Part shown: positions 62,899 through 64,000 of the stretch, piece by piece
Position numbering within the stretch: the stretch's first letter is position 1
Layout of the letters: the number at the start of each line of letters is the position of its first letter
NCBI RefSeq assembly: GCF_030813115.1
Contig: NZ_JAUSTY010000016.1
Location: forward strand, 1-64,000
Direction: 5' to 3'
Source of the DNA: Bacillus horti
GTDB taxonomy: Bacteria; Bacillota; Bacilli; Caldalkalibacillales; JCM-10596
DNA length: 64,000 nt
Program-made: the position numbers and the translations under genes
The notes under the pieces: generated by a model
Told to the model about the DNA's origin: nothing
What the model saw: the letters and a program-made list of their open reading frames with translations, nothing else
The model's database searches: none

Positions 62899-64000
62899 TT
62901 ACCTTTTTTTACGTGTTAATACATCAAAGATTACTGCACCTGCTAGTACTCCTCCACGAATCATATATTGATAGGAAATACCAACCCCAAGTAGATTCAT
63001 TCCATTGGTCAGTGATGCCATAACCACCGCACCGATAATAGCCCCTGTTACTTTTCCAACACCACCAGCAGATGAAACCCCACCAACATAAGCGGCAGCA
63101 ATGGCATCCAATTCAAATAATGTTCCAGCTGTCGTTGTTGCAGCCTGCAGCCTTGAAGTAAAGAGAATGCCCGAAAGAGCAGCTAGCATCCCCATTGAGC
63201 CAAACACGATATAGGTGATTTTTTTCACGTTAATACCACTTAAATGTGCGGCTTCAGGGTTACTACCAACGGCATAGATATGCCTTCCTAGAACCGTTTT
63301 CTTTGTAAAAAAATGATAGACTACAACAACTAGAAGCATAATCATAACTGTCCAAGAAAAGCCGTTATATCCTGCTAGAATCCATGTAACATAAGCAATA
63401 ATAGAAGAAATAAAGGCGAGCTTTAAAATGAAAATAGGTTTAGAGATAACCTCAAAGTCATACTTTATCTTATTACGTCGAGTAGAGATCTCACTAAGTA
63501 TATAAAGGAGAATCCCAACCAATCCTACTAACAAAGTAAGAAGATGCAAGCCATTTATCTCAAGCAAAGACGGGATATAACCGTTCCCAATTGCATTGAA
63601 ATGGCTATCTTGAATGATGATTGTCCCAGTTCTTTCAGTGACCTGTAATAACGCACCTCGAAATATTAGCATCCCAGCAAGTGTAGCCACAAAGGAAGGT
63701 ATCCCAATTTGAGCAACCAACACTCCATTAAAAAGACCAATAGCTGCTCCAATGATTAAAATAATGGGGATGGTGAACCATACCGAAACACCAGCCTGCG
63801 TTAATAAAATAGCCGCAATAGCTCCTAAAAAACCTGCTGCATAGCCTACAGATAAATCAATGTGCCTAATCACAATAATTAGTGTCATCCCTACAGCAAG
63901 TACGGCGATGTAGCCAGCGGAATCCAATAAGTTACTTATATTCCTTGATGAGATAAACAAGCCGTCCGTCATGAATGTAAAGGTAACAATAATAACAAAT
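62899..64000 (-). CDS. xylH: Xylose ABC transporter permease XylH, 5' end outside the window
   Basis: At least 366 residues; the frame stays open to the window edge and reads a hydrophobic stretch (FVIIVTFTFMTDGLF), so the true start is beyond 64000. The protein has about ten membrane helices of the ribose/xylose/galactose type, with NLLDSAGYIAVLAVGMTLIIV and HIDLSVGYAAGF near the start and AAYVGGVSSAGGVGKVTGAIIGA near the end. A longer-than-ribose-type loop near 155-185 is typical of XylH. It imports D-xylose with XylF and an ATPase (xylG) expected upstream. Confidence 0.92.
   Translation of the reverse strand, partial: FVIIVTFTFMTDGLFISSRNISNLLDSAGYIAVLAVGMTLIIVIRHIDLSVGYAAGFLGAIAAILLTQAGVSVWFTIPIILIIGAAIGLFNGVLVAQIGIPSFVATLAGMLIFRGALLQVTERTGTIIIQDSHFNAIGNGYIPSLLEINGLHLLTLLVGLVGILLYILSEISTRRNKIKYDFEVISKPIFILKLAFISSIIAYVTWILAGYNGFSWTVMIMLLVVVVYHFFTKKTVLGRHIYAVGSNPEAAHLSGINVKKITYIVFGSMGMLAALSGILFTSRLQAATTTAGTLFELDAIAAAYVGGVSSAGGVGKVTGAIIGAVVMASLTNGMNLLGVGISYQYMIRGGVLAGAVIFDVLTRKKR

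Noticed and set aside
1-64000. CRISPR arrays, tRNA or rRNA genes, prophage modules
   Set aside because: I looked for regularly spaced repeats, tRNA-like cloverleaf sequences and phage gene strings and saw none.

Overview
The window reads as chromosome of a low-GC, Gram-positive, spore-former-type bacterium of the order Bacillales. The base composition is AT-rich, ribosome binding sites are strong GGAGG types, and many genes have closest recognisable relatives in Bacillus (YwiC, YojN/YojO, YndG/H/J, YesL/M/N, LplABC-type permeases, DUF4870, YunF). The xylan genes resemble those of Geobacillus and alkaliphilic Bacillus. The species cannot be named from the sequence. No rRNA, tRNA, CRISPR array or prophage was seen. 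The only complete mobile element is one IS256-family insertion. A group II intron 5' end probably lies at the left edge.

Region 1 (about 1-8,950, all minus strand) is a nitrate-reduction island. It holds a b-type-cytochrome-like membrane protein, a molybdopterin catalytic subunit with Cys as the likely Mo ligand, a four-cluster ferredoxin subunit, a Tat-exported Rieske protein, a small membrane protein, a NarK-type porter, two unknown proteins, MoaA and an LpdD-like protein. A terminator follows. A separate ywiC-like gene sits just upstream. Both transcription units have an FNR-type palindrome (TGTGA-N6-TCACA class) placed about 41-43 bp before the predicted start of transcription, so anaerobic control is likely.

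Region 2 (about 9,000-35,400) is mixed housekeeping and accessory DNA. It contains a TetR regulator with a clear operator in front of a DUF2306 membrane gene; two LysR regulators; an acetamidase/formamidase; a MerR-methyltransferase fusion; an acyl-CoA synthetase with a cre site; an SDR; methionine aminopeptidase; a MoxR/VWA pair; an MFS exporter; and a long TPM-domain coiled-coil protein. It ends with a dehydrogenase/DMT transporter/M42 peptidase operon whose peptidase gene is frameshifted at its HSPVE motif. An IS256-family element with an 8-bp target duplication lies between this operon and a MhqR-like MarR gene. Near-identical 18-bp operator-like sites lie on both sides.

Region 3 (about 35,400-39,300) is a yndG-yndH-yndJ-like membrane operon plus a DCC-family thiol oxidoreductase.

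Region 4 (about 39,400-64,000) is a large xylan/glucuronoxylan utilisation locus. One minus-strand operon carries an oligosaccharide ABC importer (lipoprotein and two permeases), a GH52 xylosidase, a GH67 alpha-glucuronidase and a GH51 arabinofuranosidase. A YesM/YesN two-component pair and a YesL/lipoprotein pair lie upstream. All three transcription units share a 19-bp motif placed about 19 bp before the -10 region, and CcpA-type cre sites overlay two of these promoters. A plus-strand GH39 xylosidase and GH8 Rex pair completes intracellular breakdown of oligosaccharides to xylose. The right end holds a xylose-type ABC operon (xylH, a second membrane-anchored sugar-binding sensor protein, a LytS/YesM-like kinase, a YesN-like regulator, xylF), which continues past the window. 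No secreted xylanase is present here, so the polymer-cutting enzyme must be encoded elsewhere.
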